Assembly (NCBI GenBank): GCA_004357435.1
Contig: SMVS01000038.1
Span: forward strand, 1-24,357
DNA length: 24,357 nt
Origin: Nitrospina sp.
GTDB taxonomy: Bacteria; Nitrospinota; Nitrospinia; Nitrospinales; Nitrospinaceae
Reading direction: 5' to 3'
Position 1 is the first letter of the stretch, and each line of letters starts with the position of its first letter. The notes under the pieces are model-generated. The model was not told the DNA's origin. It saw nothing but the letters and a program-made list of their open reading frames with translations, and searched no databases. Shown piece by piece: positions 22,934-24,357 of this stretch. The position numbers were made by a program, and so were the translations under genes.

Positions 22934-24286
22934 ATGATGGAAACGGCAAAGAAAATGGTGTTGGAAGATTTTATGGCAGGCTTGATTAAACGAAATCCGG
23001 GAGAAACCGAATTTCACCAGGCCGTACGCGAAGTGGCTCACTGTGTGATTCCTTTCATCAACGAAAAGTCCAAATACATTCGGGCCCGTATTCTGGAAAG
23101 AATGGCCGAGCCCGACCGCACCATCATATTCAGAGTTTGTTGGGAAGATGACCGTGGAAAAATTCGTGTCAACCGGGGATACCGCGTTCAATACAATAAT
23201 GCCATCGGTCCCTACAAGGGAGGCTTGCGCTTTCATCCCTCGGTGAATTTGAGCGTCCTCAAGTTCCTGGGTTTTGAGCAGACCTTCAAAAACAGTTTGA
23301 CCACGTTGCCGATGGGGGCCGCCAAGGGCGGTTCCGATTTCGACCCGAAGGGAAAGTCCGAACGCGAGGTCATGCGTTTTTGCCAATCGTTCATGACCGA
23401 ATTGTGCAAACACGTCGGCGAACACATAGATATTCCCGCTGGAGATATCGGGGTGGGCACGCGCGAGATCAGTTTTCTGTTCGGTCAGTATAAAAGGATT
23501 AAAACTATTTTTGCCGGCGTCCTCACCGGCAAGGCGCTTGAGTATGGCGGCAGTTTGATCCGCAAGGAAGCCACCGGTTACGGGTGCGTTTACTTCATGG
23601 AAGAAATGTTGAAGCACCAGGGCGATGCGATTCAGGGTAAAACCTGCGTGATATCGGGCTCCGGCAATGTGGCCCTGTATGCCGCTGAAAAGATCATTCA
23701 ATCCGGTGGAAAACTCGTCACCATGTCCGACTCTTCAGGCTTCGTTTACGATTCCGACGGCATCACTGAAGAAAAGCTGGCATTTATCATCGAGCTTAAA
23801 TCATTCCGGCGGGGACGCATTGCGGAATACGCAGACGAATTTAAATGCGAATTTTTTGCCGGGAAAAAACCCTGGTCGATTCCATGCGATTTGGCGTTTC
23901 CCTGCGCGACGCAGAACGAGATCGACAAAAATGATGCCAACGCGCTGATCAAGAACGGTTGCAAGGCGATCGCCGAAGGGGCGAACATGCCGACTTATCC
24001 CGACGCGATTCAACTGTTCCAGGATTCAAAAATCCTGTTCGCGCCGGGCAAAGCCTCCAATGCCGGCGGCGTCGCGGTTTCCGGACTGGAAATGACCCAG
24101 AACAGCATCCATTTGAATTGGTCCAAGGAAGAATTGGATACCCGTCTGCGGGATATCATGCGCAGTATTCACCAATCCTGCATCGATTATGGAACTGAGA
24201 AGGGTTCTATCAATTATCTAAAAGGAGCGAATCTGGCCGGGTTTAAAAAAGTCGCTGACGCCATGCTGGCCTACGGTGTGGTTTGA
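22934..24286 (+). CDS. gdhA: NADP-type glutamate dehydrogenase
   Basis: A 450-residue enzyme, the usual length for the hexameric NADP-dependent class, catalysing reductive amination of 2-oxoglutarate with ammonium to give glutamate. The substrate domain shows GPYKGGLRFHPSVNLSVLKF (about residues 93-112) and the catalytic Lys region LPMGAAKGGSDFDPKG. The coenzyme domain has the Rossmann motif CVISGSGNVALYAAEKI, and PGKASNAGGVAVSGLEMTQN near residue 370 closes the active site. AGGAG lies seven bases before ATG 22934. The enzyme is cytoplasmic and central to ammonium assimilation when nitrogen is plentiful. A short minus-strand gene tail lies 6 bp after its stop. Confidence 0.97.
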   Translation: MMETAKKMVLEDFMAGLIKRNPGETEFHQAVREVAHCVIPFINEKSKYIRARILERMAEPDRTIIFRVCWEDDRGKIRVNRGYRVQYNNAIGPYKGGLRFHPSVNLSVLKFLGFEQTFKNSLTTLPMGAAKGGSDFDPKGKSEREVMRFCQSFMTELCKHVGEHIDIPAGDIGVGTREISFLFGQYKRIKTIFAGVLTGKALEYGGSLIRKEATGYGCVYFMEEMLKHQGDAIQGKTCVISGSGNVALYAAEKIIQSGGKLVTMSDSSGFVYDSDGITEEKLAFIIELKSFRRGRIAEYADEFKCEFFAGKKPWSIPCDLAFPCATQNEIDKNDANALIKNGCKAIAEGANMPTYPDAIQLFQDSKILFAPGKASNAGGVAVSGLEMTQNSIHLNWSKEELDTRLRDIMRSIHQSCIDYGTEKGSINYLKGANLAGFKKVADAMLAYGVV

Positions 24287-24292
24287 TACGGA

Positions 24293-24357
24293 TTATTTCT
24301 TGTCGTTGCCTTCGTACAGGATGATTTTTACTTTCTCTTCCGTGATGAGGCCCTCGC
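24293..24357 (-). CDS. C-terminal end of a minus-strand gene, possibly P-II-like
   Basis: The minus strand is open from the window edge to a TAA at 24295-24293 and encodes EGLITEEKVKIILYEGNDKK. The pattern resembles the C-terminal end of small P-II/DUF190-like proteins, but 20 residues are too few for a firm call. It is convergent with gdhA, with 6 bp between the stops. The rest lies outside the window. Confidence 0.4.
   Translation of the reverse strand, partial: EGLITEEKVKIILYEGNDKK

Noticed and set aside
22922..23701. A 259-residue minus-strand ORF opposite gdhA
   Set aside because: It is antisense to a textbook glutamate dehydrogenase; long antisense frames are expected from its codon usage.

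Overview
The window reads as a stretch of ordinary chromosome from a free-living Gram-negative bacterium of roughly 50% GC. Genes are densely packed on both strands, several start at TTG with strong Shine-Dalgarno (SD) sites, and there is no transposase, phage gene, CRISPR array, rRNA or tRNA that I can see. The abundance of TPR proteins, a TorD-type molybdoenzyme chaperone, and the TIGR03545/TIGR03546 gene pair (known from outer-membrane-bearing bacteria) would suit Nitrospinota or a delta-proteobacterium-like lineage. That placement is inference from gene content only.

Layout. 1-555: a perfect sigma70 promoter followed by a structured leader with a tandem 70-nt element, leading into a very long TPR protein (556-3183). 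3574-5620: a putative zinc metallopeptidase-like protein with HExxH and a Cys4 site, followed by a TorD/NarJ-type chaperone, probably one operon. 5621-6505: almost 900 bp without a credible gene. 6506-8203: a 565-aa orphan. 8179-11939: an iron-sulfur trafficking block, with ygfZ-TPR and an ErpA/IscA-type carrier on the minus strand and bolA, monothiol glutaredoxin and a Cys-less peroxiredoxin-like protein on the plus strand. 12008-14301: PlsC acyltransferase (minus), secreted S1/P1 nuclease and a glyoxalase II-like hydrolase (plus). 14504-16466: DUF47 phosphate-transport regulator plus PiT phosphate transporter. 16510-17523: a small membrane protein and a DUF2797 protein. 17621-20385: acyl desaturase (minus), divergent from a histidine kinase/response regulator pair. 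20433-22531: TIGR03545 with a short TIGR03546 partner (minus). 22677-24286: a 68-aa orphan and NADP-type glutamate dehydrogenase. The last 65 bases hold the tail of a minus-strand gene.

The clearest functional unit is the Fe-S block: ErpA, YgfZ, BolA and monothiol Grx are all established players in cluster delivery or repair, and here they face each other across one 325-bp control region that holds a minus-strand promoter and a 19-bp perfect palindrome.

The most unusual signal is a repeated leader element. Two tandem copies precede the long TPR gene and a diverged third copy sits immediately before the ygfZ-TPR start codon in the same orientation. The copies keep the same internal spacing. 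The two tandem copies differ almost only by transitions, some of which preserve base pairs. It could be an undescribed cis-regulatory RNA or a palindromic intergenic repeat; sequence alone does not settle which.
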